A stretch of DNA of 64,000 nt, taken from positions 186,001 through 250,000 of the forward strand of contig NZ_RCWJ01000004.1 of the NCBI RefSeq assembly GCF_003668565.1. Reading direction: 5' to 3'. This DNA comes from Mycetocola zhadangensis. Its GTDB lineage: Bacteria; Actinomycetota; Actinomycetes; Actinomycetales; Microbacteriaceae. The notes under the pieces were generated by a model, which did no database searches, had not been told where the DNA came from, and saw only the letters and a program-made list of their open reading frames with translations. A program made the position numbers and the translations under genes. Below, piece by piece: positions 55,996 through 63,591 of the stretch (position 1 is its first letter; every line of letters begins with the position of its first letter).

Positions 55996-56039
55996 GCGGC
56001 GCCGCCGAGGATGTAGCGAAAAAGAGAGGATGTCGACGT

Positions 56040-56816
56040 ATGGAAATCCGCATCCGCGGAGTGCGGATCTCTTACACCGAACACGGGCAGGGCCTGCCGC
56101 TCATTGCGCTTCACGGCGCCGGTGTTGACCATCGTGATATCGAAGCCGGACTCGAGCCGATGCTCCCGGCCGGATACCGGCGCATCTACCCCGATCTCCC
56201 CGGCATGGGGAGAACGACCGCCGACGGCCTCGGCAGCAACAACGACGTCGTCACGCTACTGAGCGACTTTCTCGACGAGGTCAGCGACGAGCCTGTGTTA
56301 CTCGTCGGCCATTCATACGGTGCATACCTCGCCCGCGCACTCGCCGCTCGGCGCCCAGACAAAGTGCGCGGCCTCGCCCTACTCTGCCCCTTCGCCGACG
56401 GGCTTCGGAGCGTGCCGGAGCAACACGCTGTGCGCTCAGACGAGAACACGTACGACGAACTTGAACCGGAGTCTCGCGCCGGCTTCGACGAATACTTTGT
56501 TGTGCGGACTTCGGCGACCGCCCGTCGTTATCGAGACTCAGTGGAACCCGGAACTCGCCTGGTCGATGAGGCTGCGCTTCAACGCATCTTCGCCGGATGG
56601 ACGCTCGATTTCGGTGATACTCGGTATTCCCGCCCGGCACTGATCGTCGCGGGACGGCAGGATTCGACTGTGGGGTTTCTGAGCGCAACCGACCTGCTCG
56701 AGCAGTACCCGAACGGCACCCTGGCCGTGCTCGACGGAGCCGGTCACGCGCTCGTTCATGAGCAACCCGAGCTTGTGGCCGCGCTGCTCGACGACTGGCT
56801 GAATCGCACAGCTTAG
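56040..56816 (+). CDS. Alpha/beta hydrolase
   Basis: A 258-residue cytoplasmic hydrolase. The nucleophile elbow is VLLVGHSYGAYLARALA with Ser in GHSYG. The oxyanion region is LPLIALHGAGVDHRD, PDLPGMGRTTADG follows, a catalytic Asp lies in IVAGRQDSTVG and His in LDGAGHALVHEQP. The substrate cannot be deduced. The ATG at 56040 follows AGAGAGG. It begins 44 bases after the VOC gene on the same strand and may share its transcript. Confidence 0.9.
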   Translation: MEIRIRGVRISYTEHGQGLPLIALHGAGVDHRDIEAGLEPMLPAGYRRIYPDLPGMGRTTADGLGSNNDVVTLLSDFLDEVSDEPVLLVGHSYGAYLARALAARRPDKVRGLALLCPFADGLRSVPEQHAVRSDENTYDELEPESRAGFDEYFVVRTSATARRYRDSVEPGTRLVDEAALQRIFAGWTLDFGDTRYSRPALIVAGRQDSTVGFLSATDLLEQYPNGTLAVLDGAGHALVHEQPELVAALLDDWLNRTA

Positions 56817-56909
56817 AGGACGCGTGGCTACCGTGTCGCTCTCTGGACTCCCTCAGCGTCGCGACAATAGACTCGCACCGTACTGTGAACCTCAACAGAA
56901 GGTGGGCCG

Positions 56910-58961
56910 ATGCGGGCACGCTCGATCTGGGGCGCCGTGGCACTCGCTGTCGCCGTCACCCTGGGAATCCCTGCCGCGGCATTCGCCGCAGAACCCGTCA
57001 CTCTGGAGAGTTCAAGGGTTCTCGACGACTCAGGAGTCCTGGATGCCAGCGGCGTCGCGTCGATCGAGGACGCGGTCGATGAACTCCGATCGGAAACCGG
57101 CGCTGACCTCTGGGTCGTCTACGTCGACACCTTCGAGAATCCCAGCGACGCGGCTGAATGGGCGAACACCACCGCGCAAACCAACGGACTCGGTCCGAAC
57201 CAGTACCTCCTCGCCGTTGCGACAGAGGGACGAACCTACTACCTCTCGGGCGACTCGAGCGGGCCGGTCACCGACGAACAGCTCGGCGAGATCGAGCAGC
57301 AACTGGTCCTTCCGCAGCTGCAGAGCGACAACTGGGCCGGCGCCGGGATAGCGGCGGCACAGGGACTGACCAACGCCATTTCGGGAGAGGATGTCGCAAG
57401 CTCTCCGGGCGACGGCGGAGGGGTATCGAGTGGCACCGTCTGGATTGTCCTTCTCGTTATTGTCGCGATCGCCATAATCCTCGTTATCGCCCTGATGCGG
57501 CGTCGCAAAAAGGCTGCAGCTGTCGACCCGCGCGCTGGCGAACCTGCCGAGCTCGCTGCCGTCTCGACCGAGGACCTCGGGCGTCAGGCCGGAAGCGCAC
57601 TGATCGAGACCGACGACGCCGTTCGCACGAGCGAGCAGGAACTCGGCTTCGCGATCGCCCAGTACGGCGAAGAGTCGGCAACCACGTTTCGCGGGGCCAT
57701 CACGACAGCCAAAGCCACCCTCTCTCAGGCCTTCACCATCCAGCAGCGGCTGGACGACGCCGAGCCAGACACCGAGCAGCAGGTGCGCGCCTGGAATGCC
57801 GAGATCATCCAGCTCTGCACCGACGCGAACGCCACGCTCGATCAAGAAGCAGCGGCATTCGACGAGCTGCGACAGATTGAAAAGAATGCACCGGATGCCG
57901 TCGTGCGGCTTCGCACCGAACTCGGGCGCGTTTCCGGCCGAACGGCCCCAGCCGAGGCGACACTTTCCCGCTTATCCGGCACCTACAGTGCTGCCGCTCT
58001 CGGTGCCGTCGCCGACAACGTCGCCGAAGCCGAGGAACGACTCCGGTTCGCCTCGACCGGCCTCGACGCTGCCGAGCAGGACCTCGCCGCAGGTGACCTG
58101 TCGTCCGCGGCAGTCGACATCCGTGCCGCTGAAGATTCGATCGAGCAGGCCGGGATTCTCCTCGACGCCATCGACCACGCAGCCGCAGATCTGCAGACAG
58201 CTGAGCAATCCATCCGCGCGCTGAGCACCGAGTTGCAGAATGACCTGCAGCTTGCCCAGTCGCAGCCGGACCCCGAGGGATCGCTCGCCAATGTGATCGG
58301 TGCGACGGAGGGAATCCTGGCCGAGATCGAGGCTGACCGCGCACAGGGCACGTACTCCCCGGCCGAGATGGTGCAGCGGCTCCAGGCCGCGAACGCGACT
58401 ATCGACAGCGTGCTTCAGCATGTCCGCGATGCAGAGGCGCAGAAGCGGCACGCCGAGACTCTGCTGGGGCAGTCGCTGTCGAGCGCCCAGGCACAGGTCG
58501 CCGCCGCCGAGGAGTACCTCACCGCCCGGCGCGGTGCCGTCGGTGCCGAAGCCCGCACCAGGCTGGCCGAAGCGGGACGCAACCTGGTCCTCGCCACCCA
58601 GCTGCAGGCATCCGACTCGGTATCGGCTCTTGCCTATGCACAGCGAGCCAATGACCTGGCCCGGCAGTCCATGCAGTACGCCCAGAATGACGTGAGCGGG
58701 TTCTCGAACTCGTACGGGCTGGACGGAATGATGGGTGGCGGGCGCGGGTCAAGCGACGGGTCGATGGGCGCGATCCTCGGCGGCATCCTCATCGGGCAGG
58801 TGCTCGGCGGCGGGGGCGGTGGCATGTTCGGCGGAGGCGGACGCTCAAGCGGCGGCTTCGGCGGAATGGGCGGCTTCGGCGGAGGTCGCTCGAGCGGACG
58901 CAGCGCGGGAAGTTTCGGCGGGAGCGGCTCACGCTCCAGGCGAGGTGGCGGCCGGTTTTAG
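56910..58961 (+). CDS. TPM-domain membrane protein with long helical region and glycine-rich tail
   Basis: A 683-residue protein. A signal peptide (cleavage after AAFA, residue 26) is followed by an extracytoplasmic TPM domain at about 30-155 (RVLDDSGVLDASGVASIEDA, ADLWVVYVDTFENP, LAVATEGRTYYLSG) of the TPM_phosphatase family. One membrane helix follows (VWIVLLVIVAIAIILVIALM). About 400 cytoplasmic residues are helical and rich in Ala/Glu/Gln, probably coiled coils. The final 80 residues are Gly/Ser/Arg-rich (GGGGGMFGGGGRSSGGFGG) and may bind RNA or phase-separate. pspA follows 38 bases downstream, suggesting a joint role in membrane stress. Confidence 0.88.
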   Translation: MRARSIWGAVALAVAVTLGIPAAAFAAEPVTLESSRVLDDSGVLDASGVASIEDAVDELRSETGADLWVVYVDTFENPSDAAEWANTTAQTNGLGPNQYLLAVATEGRTYYLSGDSSGPVTDEQLGEIEQQLVLPQLQSDNWAGAGIAAAQGLTNAISGEDVASSPGDGGGVSSGTVWIVLLVIVAIAIILVIALMRRRKKAAAVDPRAGEPAELAAVSTEDLGRQAGSALIETDDAVRTSEQELGFAIAQYGEESATTFRGAITTAKATLSQAFTIQQRLDDAEPDTEQQVRAWNAEIIQLCTDANATLDQEAAAFDELRQIEKNAPDAVVRLRTELGRVSGRTAPAEATLSRLSGTYSAAALGAVADNVAEAEERLRFASTGLDAAEQDLAAGDLSSAAVDIRAAEDSIEQAGILLDAIDHAAADLQTAEQSIRALSTELQNDLQLAQSQPDPEGSLANVIGATEGILAEIEADRAQGTYSPAEMVQRLQAANATIDSVLQHVRDAEAQKRHAETLLGQSLSSAQAQVAAAEEYLTARRGAVGAEARTRLAEAGRNLVLATQLQASDSVSALAYAQRANDLARQSMQYAQNDVSGFSNSYGLDGMMGGGRGSSDGSMGAILGGILIGQVLGGGGGGMFGGGGRSSGGFGGMGGFGGGRSSGRSAGSFGGSGSRSRRGGGRF

Positions 58962-58999
58962 GGCTGCCGTATTACATCAACCGATCGGAAGGAAGAACA

Positions 59000-59782
59000 A
59001 TGACCAAGCAGTCAATCTTCGGGCGCATTGCCCAGCTGGCGAAGGCGAACATCAACGCGCTCATCGACCAGGCGGAAGACCCGCAGCTCATGCTCGACCA
59101 GATGGTGCGCGACTACACCAACAGCATCGCCGACGCTGAGAGCGCCATTGCCGAGACGATCGGAAACCTGCGCCTGCTCGAGGAAGACCACGCCGAAGAC
59201 GTTCGGGCCGCAAGCGACTGGGGCAACAAGGCGCTCGCCGCGAGCCGCAAGGCAGACGAGTACCGCACGGCGGGCAACGCAGGCGACGCAGACAAGTTCG
59301 ACAACCTCGCCAAGGTTGCCCTGCAGCGCCAGATCACCTCGGAGAACGAGGCGAAGATGGCCGAGCCGCAGATCGCGTCGCAGACCCAGGTTGTTGACCA
59401 GCTCAAGAACGGTCTCAATGGCATGAAGGGCAAGCTCGAGCAGCTCAAGTCGAAGCGCAGCGAGCTCATCGCCCGCTCGAAGACCGCCGAGGCGCAGAAG
59501 AAGGTCGCCGATGCTGTGAAGAGCATCGACATTATGGACCCCACAAGCGAGGTCAGCCGGTTCGAAGACAAGATTCGCCGCGAGGAGGCCAAGGTTCGCG
59601 GCCAGCAGGAGCTCGCCGCGTCGAGCCTCGACGCCCAGTTCGAGTCGCTCGAGGACATCGGCGAACTGACCGAGGTCGAGGCGCGCCTCGCCGCGCTGAA
59701 GTCGGGCGGTTCCCCCGCCGTCTCGTCGACACCGAGCGCGCCAGCTGTGACGCAGGGCGCTCCGTACACGCCGGGTGAGTAG
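59000..59782 (+). CDS. pspA: PspA/IM30 family phage-shock protein
   Basis: A 260-residue member of the ESCRT-III-like PspA family. The N-terminal amphipathic segment (MTKQSIFGRIAQLAKANINA) binds membranes; long helices follow (LIDQAEDPQLMLDQMVRDYT, LRLLEEDHAEDVRAASDWGN, MKGKLEQLKSKRSELIARSK). The final 25 residues are Pro/Ser-rich and flexible. Such proteins polymerise on damaged membranes and protect the proton gradient. GGAAGGAA precedes the ATG. It is the partner of the upstream TPM protein gene. Confidence 0.95.
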   Translation: MTKQSIFGRIAQLAKANINALIDQAEDPQLMLDQMVRDYTNSIADAESAIAETIGNLRLLEEDHAEDVRAASDWGNKALAASRKADEYRTAGNAGDADKFDNLAKVALQRQITSENEAKMAEPQIASQTQVVDQLKNGLNGMKGKLEQLKSKRSELIARSKTAEAQKKVADAVKSIDIMDPTSEVSRFEDKIRREEAKVRGQQELAASSLDAQFESLEDIGELTEVEARLAALKSGGSPAVSSTPSAPAVTQGAPYTPGE

Positions 59783-59806
59783 CCGAGCGTTGTAGCCAGC
59801 CGCTTT

Positions 59807-59873
59807 ACAGGACATCGCACGTTTATCAGGCAGTTTCTTGAAACTTTGACCTGATAAACGTGCGATGTCCTGT
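59807..59873. repeat. Long perfect hairpin (24-bp arms) after pspA
   Basis: Arms 59807-59830 and 59850-59873 are perfectly complementary over 24 bp. The 19-base loop contains a further perfect hairpin, AGTTT-CTTG-AAACT (59832-59845). A short T-run (TTTT) follows. It lies between convergent pspA and glutamine amidotransferase genes, so it may terminate both. The arms are much longer and less GC-rich than those of the ordinary terminators at 29931 and 44117, hinting at a REP-like element or a structured RNA. Confidence 0.8.
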
Positions 59874-59909
59874 TTTACGTTCGGGGCGGCATTCGTTCTC
59901 ACGACGGAA

Positions 59910-59976
59910 TAAGGAAAACACGCCCAGACAAGGACGCGGGAGCACATCTCGTCCTTATCTCGGCCCGTTTTCCTTA
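59910..59976. repeat. Second large imperfect hairpin (27-bp arms, four mismatches)
   Basis: The left arm begins TAAGGAAAAC (59910-59919) and ends CAAGGACG (59929-59936). The right arm runs 59950-59976, from CGTCCTTA to GTTTTCCTTA. Twenty-three of 27 positions pair around a 13-base loop. It lies 36 bases after the first hairpin, between convergent genes. On the minus strand it lies just past the glutamine amidotransferase stop. Its sequence is unrelated to the first hairpin. Confidence 0.65.
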
Positions 59977-60014
59977 CACCCGGCCGAGCGGATGCTGCGG
60001 GGCGCGCACGCAGG

Positions 60015-60761
60015 TCAGGAGCGCTGCAGCACTGCCCGGGTCTCGGCGGCGAGCGCGTCGAGCAGCACGCGTAGCTGGCCGGTCGGCGCCAGCAGCGCCT
60101 CCGGGTGCCACTGCACACCGGTGATCGGAAGCGACTCGTGCTCGATCGCCTCGATGTGCCCATCGTGAGCCCAGCCGACGGCGGTGAGGCCTGAGCCGAG
60201 CTTGTCGACAACCTGGTGGTGAGCGCTCTGCACGAGCACGTGTTCGCGCCCGAACCGCTCGGCCAGGCGCGAACCCCGCTCGAGCGAAACCGGGTGCTCG
60301 ATGAGTGCGTACTCGACCGGAAGGTCGATCACCCGGTGTCCTGGCGCTTCAACGTGTTGCAGCAGTGTGCCTCCGAGGGCAACGTTGATGACCTGGTGGC
60401 CGCGGCAAATGCCGAGCACCGGAACATGCCGTTCGGCCGCGCGGCGCACGAGTTCGATCTGCGCGGCGTCGGCAACCTCAAAGTGGTAACCCTCGCCCTC
60501 GTAACCGCGTTCGCCGTCGTAGAACTGCGGGTCGATGTCTTCGCCGCCCATCACAACAATGGCGTCGGCCGCATCGGCTGCGTCGAGCAGACCATCCACG
60601 CCGAGGTCGGCGGCGGACAGCTGGGTGACGTCCCACCCTGTCGCTCGGGCTTCGTTTGCAGCGCGGTCAATCATGGTGCGGACGTACGCGTCGTACTCGG
60701 GGGCGTTCTCGCGGCGAGTGGTGACCTCGACAACAACGAGGCGCGCAGCGGCATCAACCAT
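60015..60761 (-). CDS. Class I glutamine amidotransferase-like / gamma-glutamyl-GABA hydrolase family protein
   Basis: A 248-residue peptidase C26 type protein. The nucleophile is Cys in VPVLGICRGHQVINVALGG; the His/Glu pair is in GVQWHPEALL. VVMGGEDIDPQFY is the oxyanion strand of PuuD-like gamma-glutamyl-GABA hydrolases. ATG 60761 is fixed by AAAAGGAGG six bases upstream; two earlier ATGs (60779, 60791) and a long open extension are not supported. The family cleaves gamma-glutamyl groups from amines such as in putrescine degradation. It is divergent from an arginase-like gene, which could give a joint role with amines or guanidines. Confidence 0.9.
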   Translation of the reverse strand: MVDAAARLVVVEVTTRRENAPEYDAYVRTMIDRAANEARATGWDVTQLSAADLGVDGLLDAADAADAIVVMGGEDIDPQFYDGERGYEGEGYHFEVADAAQIELVRRAAERHVPVLGICRGHQVINVALGGTLLQHVEAPGHRVIDLPVEYALIEHPVSLERGSRLAERFGREHVLVQSAHHQVVDKLGSGLTAVGWAHDGHIEAIEHESLPITGVQWHPEALLAPTGQLRVLLDALAAETRAVLQRS

Positions 60762-60890
60762 CGCGGGCCTCCTTTTCATCGTGTCTTCCATTGTGCCCTG
60801 CCCAGCTGGAAAACAGCGCCGCGGCCCGAAACAGCGCGCAACACACGGAAGCACTCCCCCAAACCCGGTCGGCTGCCGGATACTAAGGGG

Positions 60891-61706
60891 ATGGCGACGT
60901 TTATGGTTGTGCCCGCGTGGCAGGGTTCCGGTTCCTCCCGAGCGATGCGGTTGATCGACGGGGCTGACGCGATCCGCGGTGACCTGCCGGCGTCGGCGAC
61001 CGTCTCGGTCGATGTGCCGGTTGAGGCCGGCGAGTCGCTCGAAACCGGTGTGAACCGGTTGTCGTCGCTCACCGTCATCCGTGAACGCCAGCTGGCTGCA
61101 CTTCGAGCGGCGACCGCCCCTGTCATCACGATCGGCGGGGGCTGCTCCGTCGAGCTCGCCGCCGTCGAACATGCCACTGCGAACGGGAACGTCTGCCTGC
61201 TCTGGATTGACGCCCACCCCGACCTCAATGCTCCAGACGGATCACCGTCAGGATCGTTCGACGGCATGGTGCTTCGGTCCCTGCTCGGTGAGGGCATCCC
61301 CCAGCTCGCATCGACAGCTCCACTGCCCCCGGCGAATGTCGTGATCCTCGGGGCCCGCGCGATCGACGATGCCGAGCAGCCCGTTCTCGACGATCGATCA
61401 ATACGGATGCTGTCTGTCGACGAATGGACACCGGCGAACGTCATCGAGGCGGTGCGGGACTCAGGCGCAGCCAAGGTGTACATCCACATCGACCTCGACG
61501 TGCTCGACCCCGCCGACATCGCCGGGACCTCGTGGGCAGAACCGTTCGGCCTCCCGGCGGCCCACCTCGTCGATCTCATCGGAGCCGTTCGCGCCGAATT
61601 CGAGCTTGCCGGCGCCGGGATCTGCGGCTTCGCCCCGTCGAGTGTCGAGCGAGCCGTCGACGACCTCGGCACGATCCTGCGAATCCTCGGGGCGCTCGCG
61701 CGTTGA
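60891..61706 (+). CDS. Arginase/ureohydrolase family protein with an altered first metal motif
   Basis: A 271-residue alpha/beta arginase fold. Two metal motifs are intact: WIDAHPDLNAPD (D-A-H-x-D) and YIHIDLDVLDPAD. The first motif, normally GGDHS, is GGGCSVEL here, so its metal-ligand His is missing. SPSGSFDGMVLRSLLG and EFELAGAGICGFAPSSVE are other family stretches. It may bind one metal, or act on a different substrate than arginine. The ATG follows TAAGGGG directly; longer open frames upstream lack similarity. It is divergent from the amidotransferase gene across 129 bases. Confidence 0.85.
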   Translation: MATFMVVPAWQGSGSSRAMRLIDGADAIRGDLPASATVSVDVPVEAGESLETGVNRLSSLTVIRERQLAALRAATAPVITIGGGCSVELAAVEHATANGNVCLLWIDAHPDLNAPDGSPSGSFDGMVLRSLLGEGIPQLASTAPLPPANVVILGARAIDDAEQPVLDDRSIRMLSVDEWTPANVIEAVRDSGAAKVYIHIDLDVLDPADIAGTSWAEPFGLPAAHLVDLIGAVRAEFELAGAGICGFAPSSVERAVDDLGTILRILGALAR

Positions 61707-61744
61707 CATTCCGCAGCACCACTCGCGACCGCTAGCCTCGGGTC

Positions 61745-63163
61745 ATGACTGTGCAGTATGACCTCATCGTGCTCGGAGCTGGACCCGTCGGAGAGAATGT
61801 CGCCGATGCAGCGACCGCGGCCGGGCTGACCTGTGTGGTGGTCGAAAGTGAACTCGTCGGAGGCGACTGCTCGTTCTGGGCCTGCGTTCCGTCGAAGGCC
61901 CTGCTGCGTCCGCCGTCGGCGCGCGACGCCGCACGAAGGGTGGACGGCGCGAAACAAGCCGTGTCGGGGCCACTCGACGTCGCGGCCGTCTTGGCCCGTC
62001 GCGACTCGTTCGTGAGTGACTGGGACGACTCGGGTTCGCTCCCATGGCTTGAGAGCGTCGGCATCGACCTCGTGCGCGGCCACGGCCGCATCACCGGCGA
62101 GCGCAGGGTCGAGGTGACAACGGCGGACGGCGAAACCGTTGTGCTCGAAGCAAACCACGCGGTCGCCGTCTGCACGGGGTCGGCCGCGCGGGTTCCAAAC
62201 ATACCCGGGCTCGCCGACGCGCAGGCATGGACGAGCCGCGACGCCACGAGCGTGCAGAACGTGCCGGCGTCGCTGGCCATTCTCGGCGGAGGCGTTGTTG
62301 CCGCGGAGATGGCCACGGCGTTTGTTGCCCTCGGCTCGGCCGTGACGGTGATCGCGCGAAGCGGACTGCTGGCCGGACTCGAGGACTTCGCCGGTGAAGC
62401 GGTCGGCAAACGGCTGCGCTCCGACGGAGCGACAATCCTGGGCGACTCACCGGTCAGCGTGAACCGAACGGGCTCGGGTAAGGTGTCGATCGAGCTCGAT
62501 TCAGGCGACACGGTGACCGCAGCGGAGCTTCTCGTGGCGACGGGTCGCACTCCGCGCACAACTGACATTGGGCTCGAGTCGATCGGACTGACTCCCGGCG
62601 ACTGGCTCTCGGTCGATGACTCCCTCCGCGTCGACGGCGTCGACTGGCTCTACGCCGTCGGAGACGTCAACTCCCGCGTCCTGCTCACCCACCAGGGCAA
62701 GTACCAGGGCCGTGCGGCTGGCCGGGCGATCGCCGCCCGCGTGAGCGCCCCGAAAACGCAAGCCGAACCGTGGGGCGACCTGGCGGCATCCGCTGATCAT
62801 GAACGTGTGCCGTTCGTCATCTTCAGTGAGCCGCAGGTGGCGAGTGTTGGACTGACGGCCGAGGCCGCCGCTGGGGCCGGTTACCGCACCCGGGTGGTGG
62901 ATTACGACCTCGGAGCTGTGTCTGGAGCAGGGCTGCACGCCGACGGCTATGAGGGCTTCGCTCGCATGGTCGTCGACGAGGATCGAGGAGTGGTGATCGG
63001 TGTCACGTTTGTCGGAGCGGATGTCGCTGAACTGCTGCACGCGGCGACCATTGCCGTTGTCGGTGAGGTTCCGCTCACCCGGCTGTGGCACGCGGTGCCG
63101 GCCTTCCCGACCATGAGTGAGATCTGGCTTCGGCTGCTCGAGACCTACCGGGCCGGGGAGTAA
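61745..63163 (+). CDS. FAD-dependent pyridine nucleotide-disulfide oxidoreductase
   Basis: A 472-residue flavoprotein. The FAD loop is LIVLGAGPVGENVADAA; the redox pair is in VGGDCSFWACVPSKALLRP, where Cys-x4-Cys spacing is normal but the intervening residues differ from the usual CLNVGC. The NAD(P) loop is LAILGGGVVAAEMATAF, and LYAVGDVNSRVLLTHQGKYQ is the second FAD motif. The dimerisation domain lies at the end, with HAVPAFPTMSEIW including the His-x4-Pro-T of the active site. It belongs to a mercuric-reductase/soluble-dehydrogenase-like branch. The substrate is unknown. The small HExxH gene follows after five bases. Confidence 0.92.
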   Translation: MTVQYDLIVLGAGPVGENVADAATAAGLTCVVVESELVGGDCSFWACVPSKALLRPPSARDAARRVDGAKQAVSGPLDVAAVLARRDSFVSDWDDSGSLPWLESVGIDLVRGHGRITGERRVEVTTADGETVVLEANHAVAVCTGSAARVPNIPGLADAQAWTSRDATSVQNVPASLAILGGGVVAAEMATAFVALGSAVTVIARSGLLAGLEDFAGEAVGKRLRSDGATILGDSPVSVNRTGSGKVSIELDSGDTVTAAELLVATGRTPRTTDIGLESIGLTPGDWLSVDDSLRVDGVDWLYAVGDVNSRVLLTHQGKYQGRAAGRAIAARVSAPKTQAEPWGDLAASADHERVPFVIFSEPQVASVGLTAEAAAGAGYRTRVVDYDLGAVSGAGLHADGYEGFARMVVDEDRGVVIGVTFVGADVAELLHAATIAVVGEVPLTRLWHAVPAFPTMSEIWLRLLETYRAGE

Positions 63164-63168
63164 GGGCC

Positions 63169-63567
63169 GTGCTGATCGATTCGATGCTCAGCCGCGCCGG
63201 CTACCTCTACGCGACGGCCGTCGGTTTCACCTGGGGTGCGATCTGGTCGACCGGGAGGATCCGGAGAAGGAACGGACTGTTTGTGTTCACGGGAATGCCG
63301 CACTGGACCTTCGGTCGAGGTGGATCCTGCGTCGGCGGGTGCTACCTGACCAACCGGAACGTGTCGAGTGACGTGCTCGAGCACGAGGCCGTGCACAAGC
63401 GGCAGTGGCAGCGGTACGGGATGCTGTTTCCGATTCTCTATTTCTTCGCCGGTCGTGATCCGCTCAGAAACCGGTTCGAGATTGAGGCCGGCCTCGAGAA
63501 GGGTGGCTATATTCGGCCGTCCGGCGGGAGCGGGCGCTCCCGAATCGCTGCGTCTGGGAATGATTGA
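63169..63567 (+). CDS. Small protein with HExxH motif, function unknown
   Basis: A 132-residue protein with no signal peptide cleavage site but a hydrophobic N-terminal stretch (RAGYLYATAVGFTWGAIW). DVLEHEAVHKRQWQRYGMLF carries HEAVH, and RFEIEAGLEKGGY offers Glu residues about 25 positions later, the pattern of a minimal gluzincin. GGSCVGGCYLTN holds two cysteines close together. Start is GTG five bases after the flavoprotein stop, so it is co-translated. Proteins like this are sometimes labelled Fe-S oxidoreductase, a name not supported by the sequence. Confidence 0.65.
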   Translation: MLIDSMLSRAGYLYATAVGFTWGAIWSTGRIRRRNGLFVFTGMPHWTFGRGGSCVGGCYLTNRNVSSDVLEHEAVHKRQWQRYGMLFPILYFFAGRDPLRNRFEIEAGLEKGGYIRPSGGSGRSRIAASGND

Positions 63568-63591
63568 GACCTCCGGAGTGTATTCATAAGC

